Assembly (NCBI RefSeq): GCF_009664835.1
Contig: NZ_CP045929.1
Span: forward strand, 3,286,001-3,350,000
Direction: 5' to 3'
Source: Allosaccharopolyspora coralli
Lineage (GTDB): Bacteria; Actinomycetota; Actinomycetes; Mycobacteriales; Pseudonocardiaceae
Length of the DNA stretch: 64,000 bases
A program made the position numbers and the translations under genes. Numbering within the stretch: position 1 is the first letter of the stretch; each line of letters opens with the position of its first letter. Of the stretch, positions 9,032 through 16,659 are shown piece by piece. The notes beneath the pieces were generated by a model, which was given only the letters and a program-made list of their open reading frames with translations, was not told the origin of the DNA and searched no databases.

Positions 9032-10130
9032 TTGAGTCCGGCGGTGTCAGTCGGTGGAAGCAAGTGAGCTGGTGAGGAGCTCGGTGAAGACTTCTGCTGG
9101 GGTTCGGTAGTCGAGTATACGGCGGGGGCGGTTGTTGAGTTCTTCGGCCACGGTGTCCAGGTAGGACTGGTGGTCGGTGATGTCGGTTGCTTTGGGGAAG
9201 TACTCGCGCAGCAGCCGGTTGGTGTTCTCGTTCGTGCCGCGTTCCCACGGCGAGTGCGGGTGGGCGAAGTAGATGTCGACGTCGGCGGCCAGCGACAACG
9301 CCGCGTGGCGTGCCATCTCCGAACCCTGATCCCAGGTCAGGCTGGTGAGCAGATGCGACGGCATGTCGTTGATCTTCGACAGGAGTGCGTCGTGGGTCGT
9401 GGTGGCGTCATGCCTGCCGTCGGGCAGCGCCACACAGCAGGTGTAGCGCGACGTACGCTCGACCAGGGTGGCCATGGCGGTTTTGCCGCCCTTGCCCACC
9501 ACGAGATCCCCTTCCCAGTGTCCGGGCACCCTGCGGTCGGCGACCTCGGCCGGGCGTTCCTCGATCGAGCGCATACCCACGATCCGCGCACCCGAGCTGC
9601 GGGCCCGGCCACGGGAGCGCCGCTGGCTACGCCCCGAGCGCAGCCAGATGCCTTGACGAGCCAGTTCGCCGGTGGGCAGCGCATAGATCCAGGTGTAGAT
9701 CGCCTCGTGAGACACCTGCCAAGCCTGCTGGCCCGGCCGTTCGTGCCGCAACCGGCCCGCGACCTGGTCCGGCGAGCAGCCCTCCCGCAGCTTGGTCGTG
9801 ACCACCTCACGCAGCACCGGATCTGTATCCAGCTTGCGGATCTTCGGCCGCGCTCGTGCCGACGTGGCCCGTCGTACGACTACCTGGGCCCGGTAATGCG
9901 CCCGGCCGCCATGGCGACGGATCTCGCGGCTGACCACGCTGGGATTCCGCTCGATCCGCTCCGCGATCACCGCCTGGTCCACGCCCTCGGCGATACCGCG
10001 CGAGATCTCTTCCCGATCGCCGCCCGTCAACATCGTGCGCTGTCCCACCCGGACACTCCTCGTCGGCCTTCCACACTCCACCGACGACATACCTACACCA
10101 AGATCACGTGCTTACACCGGTTGAGATCAA
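9032..10130 (-). mobile_element. IS30-family insertion sequence, complete
   Basis: The element is 1.1 kb with one transposase. Imperfect ~26-bp inverted ends can be aligned: the left end begins TTGAGTCCGGCGGTGT at 9032 and the right end, read inward, begins TTGATCTCAACCGGTGT from 10130. The bases outside are GCG on both sides (9029-9031 and 10131-10133), the short target duplication expected for IS30. The element lies inside an older IS3-family remnant. Confidence 0.75.
9047..10090 (-). CDS. IS30-family transposase
   Basis: The product has 347 residues, full length for the family. It has an N-terminal helix-turn-helix (REEISRGIAEGVDQAVIAER with SVVSREIRRHGG) that binds the element's ends. 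The retroviral-type DDE catalytic domain has acids visible at D195 (HWEGDLVVG), D254 (TWDQGSEMA) and E288 (RGTNENTNRL), followed by the usual REYFPKATDI and LNNRPRRILDYRTPAEVF blocks. No frameshift or internal stop is present, so the copy could still move. It is the only gene of the element and is transcribed away from the integrative-element genes. Confidence 0.92.
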   Translation of the reverse strand: MSSVECGRPTRSVRVGQRTMLTGGDREEISRGIAEGVDQAVIAERIERNPSVVSREIRRHGGRAHYRAQVVVRRATSARARPKIRKLDTDPVLREVVTTKLREGCSPDQVAGRLRHERPGQQAWQVSHEAIYTWIYALPTGELARQGIWLRSGRSQRRSRGRARSSGARIVGMRSIEERPAEVADRRVPGHWEGDLVVGKGGKTAMATLVERTSRYTCCVALPDGRHDATTTHDALLSKINDMPSHLLTSLTWDQGSEMARHAALSLAADVDIYFAHPHSPWERGTNENTNRLLREYFPKATDITDHQSYLDTVAEELNNRPRRILDYRTPAEVFTELLTSSLASTD

Positions 10131-10394
10131 GCGCGCTTTTTTCAGGAACTCGTTTTCCATCCGCAGCCGCTGCACTTCGGCTTCCAACTCGCTCAACCGC
10201 GCACGCTCCACGGGACTCATCTCGGGCTCGGGTTCCGGGTTCTCCCGCCGCCAGGTGTTGACCCAGTTGCCCAAGGTCCCCTCGTTGATCTGCAACTCCC
10301 GGGCCACCTCAGCCACCGGCCGACCGGTGCTCACTACCAGCTGCACCGCCTCGGCCTTGAACTGCGGGCTGAACTTCCGACGCTTCTCCGGCAC
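10131..10394 (-). pseudogene. IS3-family transposase orfA, 3'-truncated
   Basis: The first 88 or so codons encode a typical IS3 OrfA: the helix-turn-helix FSPQFKAEAVQLVVSTG...EVARELQINEGTLGNWVNTWR, then the leucine-zipper-like block SPVERARLSELEAEVQRLRM and ENEFLKKA. Immediately after KKA, where the family normally continues AAFFA and shifts frame on the A6G run, the gene meets the IS30 right end and the reading frame runs on into unrelated sequence (RLISTGVST). No orfB partner follows, so it cannot transpose by itself. OrfA alone might still bind ends of related elements. Confidence 0.75.
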
Positions 10395-10445
10395 GGACGC
10401 ATCCTCTCAGTCGAGAGGCCCTGTCCAAGATCCTTGATACACCTC
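10131..10445 (-). mobile_element. IS3-family element remnant, interrupted
   Basis: Only the orfA end survives. The outer end near 10420-10445 reads, on the minus strand, GTGTATCAAGGATCTTGGACAG, consistent with an IS3 terminal repeat, and is followed by a small hairpin CCTCTC/GAGAGG. The orfB half is absent on the far side of the IS30 copy, so a deletion preceded or accompanied the IS30 insertion. Confidence 0.55.
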
Positions 10446-11356
10446 ACAGCGCCACGATCGCTCGCTGCGTGGGCGATGCCAAAGCCATGAAAGTCGAACG
10501 CTTCCCCGTCTACGCCCCCGCCGCCCTGGCCGGGATCGCCGGACACATGCCCGCCACCATCACCACCCGCGCCATCACCATCCACATGCGCAAACGCGCC
10601 CCCGACGAACCCGTCGAAGAATTTCTCGAAGAAGACGTCGAAGGCGAAGCCGCACCGCTGCGCGAGGAACTCGCCGCCTGGACCGACCAGGCCAGCGACC
10701 ACCTCACCGGAGCACGACCGGTCATGCCGACCGGGGTGTTCGACCGCGCCGCCGAAATCTGGAAACCCCTCATCGCCCTCGCCGACCACGCAGGCGGGCA
10801 CTGGCCCGACACCGCCCGTGCGGCCTGCCAACACTTCGTCAACGCCACCGGCCCCGGCACCCAATCCCTCGGGGTGCGGCTGCTGGCCGACCTCCGCGAC
10901 CTGTTCACCACCCGCGCCGTCGACCGCATGACCACAGTGGACATCCTCCCGGCGCTGCACGCCCTCGACGAAGCACCGTGGGGCGACCTCTACGGCAAAC
11001 CCCTCGACCCCCGGCGCCTGTCCAAAGAACTCGCCCGCTACGGCGTCGCCTCCAAAAACATCAAGCAACCCAGCGGACAGGTCGCCAAAGGCTTCCGCAC
11101 CGACGGCGAAGACGGACTCGCCGACGCCTGGCGCCGCTACCTGCCCAGTGCCGCTACCCCCGCTACCGACGCTACCGCGCAGGTCACACCGGTAGCGGAC
11201 GACAAACCGGTGCCGCTACCAGCGCTACCCGACACCGACACAGGTAGCGGCGGTAGCGGCAACCAAAACCCCTCCGCTACCGCCCTGACCAGCGAAGTAG
11301 CGCCAGTAGCGGCAGTAGCGGACAACACCAGCCCCAGCTCAGAGGAGCCGCCCTGA
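10442..11356 (+). pseudogene. DUF3631-domain protein of an integrative element, C-terminal part only
   Basis: About 300 residues remain, starting in phase from within the IS3 end. GTG 10469 would be the first usable start, but no ribosome-binding site is seen. The segment VGDAKAMKVERFPVYAPAALAGIAGHMPATI...TRAITIHMRKRAPDEPVE is the DUF3631 signature found in the back half of large primase/ATPase-like proteins of actinobacterial integrative elements and phages. The normal N-terminal P-loop/primase half is missing, cut off by the IS3 insertion. The C-terminal ~70 residues are low-complexity and are encoded by the GTAGCG repeat cluster. Xis and integrase genes follow directly in the same direction, so this is the replication-type gene of the same, now crippled, element. 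Confidence 0.65.
11150..11325. repeat. Cluster of 12 GTAGCG/CGCTAC hexamers (iteron-like)
   Basis: Within about 175 bp the hexamer GTAGCG or its complement CGCTAC occurs about 12 times. Most sit in CGCTACC or GGTAGCGG, with short irregular spacing in both orientations. The cluster lies inside the 3' end of the DUF3631 gene. It could be codon-level low complexity, or initiator binding sites of the element's replication origin. Confidence 0.6.
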
Positions 11357-11409
11357 CCGCACGACCGCTTCGCCCGAACCGCGCATTCACCCGCCCAGGA
11401 GGAGGCACC

Positions 11410-11601
11410 GTGGCCAAGCGAACCGGCATTTGGATGACCGTCCCCGAGTTCTGCGAGGAGATGGCCATCTCTCGTTCCACCTTTGACGACTGGCGCGCCA
11501 AGCAGCGAGCGCCGAAGGCCATCCGCCTACCCAACGGCGCCCTACGCATCCGCCGCACCGACTTCGAGAACTGGCTCGACACCCTGGAGGACGCCGCATG
11601 A
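11410..11601 (+). CDS. Excisionase-like DNA-binding protein (Xis/HTH_17)
   Basis: A 63-residue MerR-like winged helix of the excisionase type. It carries WMTVPEFCEEMAISRSTFDDWRAKQ, RLPNGALRIRRTDFENWLD and an acidic end. Such proteins bend DNA at the attachment site and bias the integrase toward excision. The GTG start is preceded by a strong AGGAGGAGG. The stop overlaps the integrase start by 4 bp (ATGA), the standard xis-int arrangement of actinobacterial integrative elements. The gene is intact although the element around it is decayed. Confidence 0.85.
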   Translation: MAKRTGIWMTVPEFCEEMAISRSTFDDWRAKQRAPKAIRLPNGALRIRRTDFENWLDTLEDAA

Positions 11602-13013
11602 CCGAAACCACCTACGACGTCCGCATCTGGAAGATCCAGACACGCAAGAACAAGCAGGGCAAGATCACCAGCTACCGGGTCCGGTGGGAAGTTCAGAGGT
11701 CGGACCACTCCGAGTCGTTCAAGAACAAAGCCCAAGCAGAAAGTTTCCGCGCGGACCTGCTCCGTGCGGCTCGCAAGGGTGAAGCCTTCGTCGTGGACCG
11801 TGGCTTGCCCGTGTCCATGTTGCGACAGGTGAACGAGATGAGCTGGTTCGACTTCGCGTGCGCCTACGTGGACATGAAGTGGCCGGATCAGTCCGGCAAC
11901 TCCCGGAAGGGCATCGCAGAAACGTTGACCACGATCACGCCCGCTCTGCTCGCGACCGAACGGGGGAAGCCAGACGAGAAAGTCCTACGCGACGCTTTGC
12001 ACGGCTGGGCGTTCAACTGTTCCCGTCGCGACACCGTCGAGCAGCCACCGCGAGTCAGGTCAGCCTTGAAATGGCTGGCGTCGAACACGAAGCCGGTGAG
12101 CGTGCTGTCAGACGCCTCGCACCTTCGGGAAGCGCTGCGGCTGATTTCAACCCGGTTGGACGGCAAGCAGTCCGCAGCGTCGGTCGTCAGCCGCAAGCGT
12201 GCTGTGCTGTACAACGCCCTTGATTACGCTGTTGAGCGTCAACTGCTCGACCGCAATCGGTTGCCGGAGCTCAAGTGGGCCCCGCCGAAAAGCGTGCAGG
12301 CCATCGACAAGCGCACGGTAATCAACCACCAACAAGCGACGAAGCTGCTGGACGCAGTGGGCCGCCAGGAACCGAGCGGGTCCCGGCTCGTGGCCTTCTT
12401 CGCAGTCATGTACTACGCGGCTGCCCGACCGGGCGAAGCGGTCAACCTTCGCCGTAGCGATCTGATGTTGCCATCCCTGGCGCACGACCCAGCGACAGGG
12501 CAGTGGCAAGAGCCCGAGAACGCGTGGGGCGAACTGCTGCTGTCGGAATCAGCCCCCGAGACCGGAGCACGCTGGAGCACTACCGGCAGACGCCGAGACC
12601 GACGGCAGCTCAAACATCGAGGCAAAGGAGATACTCGCCCAGTACCGTGCCCGCCGCCTCTGGTGCGCATCCTGCGCACGCACACCGCGACCTACCCTCC
12701 TCGGCCCAATGGTCAACTCTTCTACGGGATGCAGGGCGGAGAGCTGCCCCAGAGCACCTACGGTCACGCCTGGGAACGGGCCCGCAAGGCGGCCTTGACG
12801 CCGGAAGAGTACAAGTCGCCACTGGCCAAGCGCCCCTACGATCTCCGACACGCGGCAGTATCCACCTGGCTCAGCGCAGGAGTCCCGCCTACACAGGTCG
12901 CTGAATGGGCAGGCCACAGCGTCACCGTTCTCCTGCAGATCTACGCCAAGACGCTCGCGGGCCAGGAGGAACTTGCCCGCAGGCGCGTCCAGCAACTCCT
13001 CGGGGAGGAGTAG
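11598..13013 (+). CDS. Tyrosine-type site-specific integrase
   Basis: The 471-residue recombinase has an N-terminal arm-binding/SAM-like part (about 1-220) and a C-terminal catalytic domain. Visible catalytic-site residues are R277 in AAARPGEAVNLR, R417 in PYDLRHAAVSTWL (Tyr stands at the usual His of HxxR, as I recall for this actinobacterial group), H440 in WAGHSVT, and the nucleophile Y449 in LLQIYAKTL. It is full length with no frameshift. Its 3' end lies 136 bp from the 3' end of a tRNA-Leu gene on the opposite strand, the expected attachment site. Direct repeats that could bind its arm domain lie in that gap. It ends the xis-int operon of the remnant integrative element. Confidence 0.92.
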   Translation: MTETTYDVRIWKIQTRKNKQGKITSYRVRWEVQRSDHSESFKNKAQAESFRADLLRAARKGEAFVVDRGLPVSMLRQVNEMSWFDFACAYVDMKWPDQSGNSRKGIAETLTTITPALLATERGKPDEKVLRDALHGWAFNCSRRDTVEQPPRVRSALKWLASNTKPVSVLSDASHLREALRLISTRLDGKQSAASVVSRKRAVLYNALDYAVERQLLDRNRLPELKWAPPKSVQAIDKRTVINHQQATKLLDAVGRQEPSGSRLVAFFAVMYYAAARPGEAVNLRRSDLMLPSLAHDPATGQWQEPENAWGELLLSESAPETGARWSTTGRRRDRRQLKHRGKGDTRPVPCPPPLVRILRTHTATYPPRPNGQLFYGMQGGELPQSTYGHAWERARKAALTPEEYKSPLAKRPYDLRHAAVSTWLSAGVPPTQVAEWAGHSVTVLLQIYAKTLAGQEELARRRVQQLLGEE

Positions 13014-13109
13014 CGCGAACCGTGGCCACTCATTGGCCAGAGACAGCCGCACAATCCCGCATACTGCCGGGAACAACCGCAGAAAGCGCGATCGACTGTC
13101 AACGGCTTC

Positions 13110-13146
13110 TGCGCAGGTCAGAGCCTGTTTTGCGCAGGTTACAGAG
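13110..13146. repeat. Paired direct repeats beside the tRNA 3' end, possible att arm sites
   Basis: TGCGCAGGTCAGAG at 13110-13123 and TGCGCAGGTTACAGAG at 13131-13146 are near-identical direct repeats with starts 21 bp apart (two helical turns). They lie between the integrase stop and the tRNA 3' end. The position and spacing fit arm-type binding sites for Int or Xis. Confidence 0.45.
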
Positions 13147-13148
13147 GG

Positions 13149-13222
13149 TGCCCCTGGTCCGATTCGAACGGACACTGGACGGATTTTGAGTCCGCTGCCT
13201 CTGCCGGTTGGGCTACAGGGGC
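13149..13222 (-). tRNA. tRNA-Leu (anticodon CAA), element attachment site
   Basis: On the minus strand a full 74-nt cloverleaf can be folded. The acceptor GCCCCTG pairs with CAGGGGC and the discriminator is A. The D-arm is GCC...GGC. The anticodon stem GCGGA/TCCGT holds the loop CTCAAAA (anticodon CAA). The T-arm is GTCCG-TTCGAAT-CGGAC. The 3' end is followed by CCC rather than an encoded CCA. The variable region is only five bases (CCAGT), unlike the long arm normal for leucine tRNAs, so the identity rests on the anticodon and discriminator A. The integrase beside its 3' end indicates that this gene is the chromosomal attachment site. Confidence 0.85.
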
Positions 13223-13356
13223 TGATGTTGACCTAGGATACGCGCAGGCAGTGGCCATCCTTCGGTCGGGGTCATCTGTGGCTCCTCGGCTGGTCTCGAA
13301 CGCCGGTACACGGCCGGATCGCATAGGTGTTCGAACGCTCAGTCCTCGCAACGGTC

Positions 13357-14304
13357 TCACCGAACCGGGTCGGGCGAAGACTCCGTGACGTGGCCCTGCT
13401 GGATGCGTTCCACTGCCAGCGGCGTGCCGAGTTCGTGTCGGTGCTGCGGGTTGCGCCGGTAGAACGCCAGGCAGTGGAACAGCAGCACCGGATCGCACTG
13501 CACGAACGCAGGGTTGATCTTGAGTCCGCCGGACCCGGGCCGCGAGATGCCGAGGTCGTGTGGGAGGTCGTCGGTCGACCAGCGCACCGAGACATCGATG
13601 AGTCGCCACTCGGGTCCCCGGAACTGCTCGCGAGTGACCGCCCGAACAACGCGCATCGCGTCCCACGACGCTCCCGAGCGCGCCGGGCCGCGTGCGACGA
13701 CGACACCGCTGGGCGACAACCACACCTCGGTGTCTCGACCATCGTCGAGCACGATGAACACGGCGCACCACCCTGCGAGGACAAACGCTGCGATCGACAG
13801 GAAGGCGTTCACAGCATTCAGCCGCTCCGCAGTCGAAAGAACGAAGACACAACCCGCACCGAGCAGAACGGTGCCGCCCCACCGCAGGAATGCACGCTCG
13901 CCGGCTCTCACCAGGACAACGGCTGGTTCCCCCGACGGTCGCAGCGTGTCGAGACGCAGTCTCACCGTGGCGCGATGGGCCGGGAACCCGGCCAGGCCCA
14001 CCCCCACCGAGGTCGCGACAAGCAAGAGGCCAAGAGCGAGAGAGAAAGACGTCAACGCCAGTGGCCCGCCCTCGTAGCGGTTCTGCGCCGCCCCACCGAG
14101 GAGGAACACGGCGGTGCCCAAGTTGAGGGAGGAAAGAAGGACCGAGGCGGCCCCACTTGCAGGTTCCCATCCGTCCGGCAAATCCAACGCACGGATCCCG
14201 TCCTCCGGCGGATGCGCGGCAAGGTACTTCAGGCGAACGGAATGAACCACGGCGACGACGAACTGCATCGCCGCCACCATCAGCGCCACCGCGATTGGCT
14301 CCAC
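13357..14304 (-). CDS. Membrane protein with C-terminal PH-like domain, unknown
   Basis: A 315-residue protein with five hydrophobic helices: AVALMVAAMQFVVAVV, VLLSSLNLGTAVFLLGG, FSLALGLLLVATSVGVGL, GGTVLLGAGCVFVL and AFLSIAAFVLAGWCAVFIVL. After them comes a soluble end with DTEVWLSPSGVVVARG...SWDAMRVVRAVTREQF, strands reminiscent of bacterial PH (bPH/YcxB-like) domains. I chose GTG 14304 because GGGGGGAG lies just upstream; longer versions have no membrane or domain logic. It starts about 160 bp from the left end of an intact IS3 element, so its promoter region may be affected. There is no clue to function beyond membrane location. Confidence 0.6.
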   Translation of the reverse strand: MEPIAVALMVAAMQFVVAVVHSVRLKYLAAHPPEDGIRALDLPDGWEPASGAASVLLSSLNLGTAVFLLGGAAQNRYEGGPLALTSFSLALGLLLVATSVGVGLAGFPAHRATVRLRLDTLRPSGEPAVVLVRAGERAFLRWGGTVLLGAGCVFVLSTAERLNAVNAFLSIAAFVLAGWCAVFIVLDDGRDTEVWLSPSGVVVARGPARSGASWDAMRVVRAVTREQFRGPEWRLIDVSVRWSTDDLPHDLGISRPGSGGLKINPAFVQCDPVLLFHCLAFYRRNPQHRHELGTPLAVERIQQGHVTESSPDPVR

Positions 14305-14506
14305 GTCGACTCCCCCCGTCTGTCGGTACGTCGCCGCCCGTTCTGCGATCGTCCGACGACATCGAATCAGATGGGCGAGCACGTGAGTGGAATCGGCTGC
14401 GTGCTGACACCGAGATCGTCCAGGCAGGGCTGGAAATCGGAGGCAACTAGAGGGCCGTGGCGTTTTCGGACAGGCAGCCAACTAAAATCGCTCCTTCGAG
14501 GGAAGG

Positions 14507-14806
14507 TTGTCTGTGTCTGGAACGAAGCGTCGGTCGTATTCTCCCGAGTTTCGGGATGAAGCGGCGAAGATGGTGACCGAGACCGGTCGTACGGTGGCCG
14601 AGGTTGCTCGCGAGCTCGGGTTGAATCAGCAGACCCTGCGGAACTGGGTGAACGCGTACGAGGCCGCGCACGATGCTCCGGAGCCGTCGTTGAGCGTGTC
14701 CGAGCGTGCGCGACTGCGTGAGCTGGAAGAAGAGAATCGTCAGCTGCGCATGAAGACGGAATTTCTGGGAAAAGCAGCCGCCTTCTTTGCCAGCGAGTAT
14801 CGGTGA
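14507..14806 (+). CDS. IS3-family transposase OrfA
   Basis: The 99-residue DNA-binding half of the transposase contains the helix-turn-helix YSPEFRDEAAKMV...VAEVARELGLNQQTLRNWV and the leucine-zipper-like ERARLRELEEENRQLRMKTE, ending FLGKAAAFFASEYR. Starts are TTG 14507 or GTG 14513. A slippery heptamer G GGA AAA lies in frame at 14767-14773. A -1 shift there enters the orfB frame, which stays open from this point, so an OrfAB fusion transposase can be made. The stop overlaps the apparent orfB start (GTGA). Confidence 0.88.
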   Translation: MSVSGTKRRSYSPEFRDEAAKMVTETGRTVAEVARELGLNQQTLRNWVNAYEAAHDAPEPSLSVSERARLRELEEENRQLRMKTEFLGKAAAFFASEYR

Positions 14807-15705
14807 GCCAGCGGTACGCGTTCATCGCTGCAGAGAAGGACACCACGGACGAACACGGCGTGAAGAGCTACACCGTGGAGAACATGTGTGCCTGGCTCAA
14901 CGTGTCGAAATCTGGATTCTACGACTGGCTGTCGCGACCCGAGTCGGACACCGACCGGCGCCGTCGCTACCTGGGCACGTTGATCAAGAAGTGTTTCGAC
15001 GACTCCGATGGCACCTACGGCCACCGGCGCATCCACGCGTGGCTGGCCCGCTGCGGAGAGCCGGCCACGCCGGAGCTCGTGCGCAGCATCATGCGGGATC
15101 AGCAGCTCGTCCCCTGCCAGCCTCGGCCCTGGCGCCCGAGCCTGACCCAGGCGAGCACGCACGTGCTGCCGGACCTGCTCAAACGTGACTTCACCGCCCG
15201 TGAGCCGGGCGAGAAATTGGTTGGCGACATCACCTATATCCCGACCGGACAGGGATGGGTGTATCTGGCCACGGTCATCGACTGTTATTCGAAAGCCGTC
15301 GTCGGATGGGCCATCGACGACCACTACCGCACACCACTTATCGAGAAGGCGATCCACATGGCTGCCCGCAACCACACCCTTCCCGCCCGCGCGATTTTCC
15401 ATTCAGACAGGGGCAGCAACTACACGTCCGCCGACTTCGCGATGACGCTACGCTCGCTCGGCATCCGACAATCCGTCGGACGCACCGGGATATGCTTCGA
15501 TAACGCCATGGCCGAATCCTTCTTCGCCACCCTGAAAAATGAACGCGTTCATCGAGTTACCTACCTCACCAAAGACCACGCCAAGGCTGACATTGCTTCC
15601 TATATCGAGCTTCGATACAATCACCGCAGGCTCCATTCCGCTATCGGATACAAGGCCCCGAACGAAGCCCATGCCGAGTACTACAACCATGCGAACGCGG
15701 CATAA
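14803..15705 (+). CDS. IS3-family transposase OrfB (DDE catalytic subunit)
   Basis: A 300-residue rve-type integrase domain. It starts with the HTH_21-like region ENMCAWLNVSKSGFYDWLSR and TYGHRRIHAWLAR. The DDE triad is visible at D142 (VGDITYIPT), D202 (HSDRGSNYTS) and E238 (NAMAESFFATLK), and the usual end RYNHRRLHSAIGYKAPNE is present. No disruption is visible, so together with OrfA the copy should be competent. The active product is probably the frameshifted OrfAB fusion rather than OrfB alone. Confidence 0.92.
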   Translation: MSQRYAFIAAEKDTTDEHGVKSYTVENMCAWLNVSKSGFYDWLSRPESDTDRRRRYLGTLIKKCFDDSDGTYGHRRIHAWLARCGEPATPELVRSIMRDQQLVPCQPRPWRPSLTQASTHVLPDLLKRDFTAREPGEKLVGDITYIPTGQGWVYLATVIDCYSKAVVGWAIDDHYRTPLIEKAIHMAARNHTLPARAIFHSDRGSNYTSADFAMTLRSLGIRQSVGRTGICFDNAMAESFFATLKNERVHRVTYLTKDHAKADIASYIELRYNHRRLHSAIGYKAPNEAHAEYYNHANAA

Positions 15706-15808
15706 AATAACCCACTAACAAGCCGTCCGAAAACAGGCCGGCCCCTCACCAAGGGCAGGCGCTGGCACTAGGGCCTGGTGCCGTGCTTCGTCGAACGATC
15801 CGGCCGGG

Positions 15809-16597
15809 TCAGGTGAGGCCGCCGTCGGCGTGGATGTTCTGGCCGGTCATCCATCCGTTGTCGGGGTGGACGAGTAACGCGACGAGGTCGGCGACGTCGC
15901 TGGGTCGCCCGATCCGGCCGAGCGCGGTCATGGCCGCTGCGCCGTCGAGCGCCTCCGGTGGGGCACCGGCGCGCAGGAGGTCGGTCTCGGTGGGGCCGAG
16001 GGAGACGGTGTTGGCGGTGATGCCGCGATGTCCGAGTTCGCGTGAGGCCACGCGGGTGATCTGTTCGATCGCGGCCTTGCTGGCCGCGTAGGCGGCCTCA
16101 CCGGCACTGGGCCAGGCGGTACCGATGGTGGACATCGTGATGATCCGCCCGTGATCCCGCAGACGACGGGCACCGTGCTGCACGGTGAGAAAGGCTCCGC
16201 GCGCATTCGTGGCCATGATTCGGTCCCATTCGTCGACGCTGAGTTCGTCGATCGGTGCCTGCGCCATGATTCCGGCGTTGGCTACCAACACGCTCAATCC
16301 GTCGACACCGGCGTCCCGGAACGCCTGGTCTGCCGTGGTGAACACCCGGTCGAACTGCTCCGGTACCGCCAGGTCGAGCTGTACGGCTCGTGCCCGGCCA
16401 CCCTGCGCGGTGATCTCGGCGACGAGCGTCTCGGCGGACGCGTGGTCGGTCGCGTAAGTGATCACCACGACGGCCCCGTCGGCGGCCAGGCGCGCGGCGA
16501 TCGCTCGGCCGATCCCGCGTGAGCCACCGGTGATCAACGCGCCTTGCCCGGACAACGGCTGGGTGTTTCGAGGTTCTGGTGCGGTTGGAGTCGTCAT
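15809..16597 (-). CDS. SDR-family NAD(P)-dependent oxidoreductase
   Basis: A classical short-chain dehydrogenase of 262 residues. It has the cofactor motif TGGSRGIG near residue 23, NAG in VLVANAGIM, a catalytic Ser in TMSTIGT, and Tyr/Lys in AYAASKAA. The C-terminus MTGQNIHADGGLT is typical of FabG-like enzymes. The substrate is unknown. It is divergent from a WYL regulator gene with 62 bp between the starts, and a palindromic site in that gap suggests that the regulator controls it. It lies just right of the IS3 element, about 70 bp from its end. Confidence 0.85.
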   Translation of the reverse strand: MTTPTAPEPRNTQPLSGQGALITGGSRGIGRAIAARLAADGAVVVITYATDHASAETLVAEITAQGGRARAVQLDLAVPEQFDRVFTTADQAFRDAGVDGLSVLVANAGIMAQAPIDELSVDEWDRIMATNARGAFLTVQHGARRLRDHGRIITMSTIGTAWPSAGEAAYAASKAAIEQITRVASRELGHRGITANTVSLGPTETDLLRAGAPPEALDGAAAMTALGRIGRPSDVADLVALLVHPDNGWMTGQNIHADGGLT

Positions 16598-16614
16598 GGT
16601 GGCAGCATGACGAG

Positions 16615-16635
16615 CGTTCCGGAACGTATCGTTCC
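16615..16635. promoter_or_regulatory. Overlapping palindromes between divergent SDR and WYL genes
   Basis: CGTTCCGGAACG (16615-16626, perfect) overlaps GGAACGTATCGTTCC (16621-16635, perfect arms around TAT). Three GGAACG/CGTTCC half-sites thus lie within 21 bp, 18 bp from the SDR start and 25 bp from the WYL start. This is probably the WYL regulator's operator. Confidence 0.65.
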
Positions 16636-16659
16636 GCGATTACTGGGATTCTTGCTCGT

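Larger units (their letters stand above)
14461..15735 (+). mobile_element. IS3-family insertion sequence, complete
   Basis: The element carries two overlapping genes, orfA and orfB, flanked by short inverted ends. CGTTTTCGGAC begins at 14461 on the left and TGTTTTCGGAC is read inward from 15735 on the right. GGC is found just outside both ends if the left end is set one base further in, a possible 3-bp target duplication. It lies between the membrane-protein gene and the SDR gene. Confidence 0.75.

Noticed and set aside
13139-14446. Long minus-strand frame overlapping the membrane-protein gene and the tRNA
   Set aside because: Runs through the tRNA and is Arg/Gly-rich; the other minus-strand frame has membrane helices and a ribosome-binding site.
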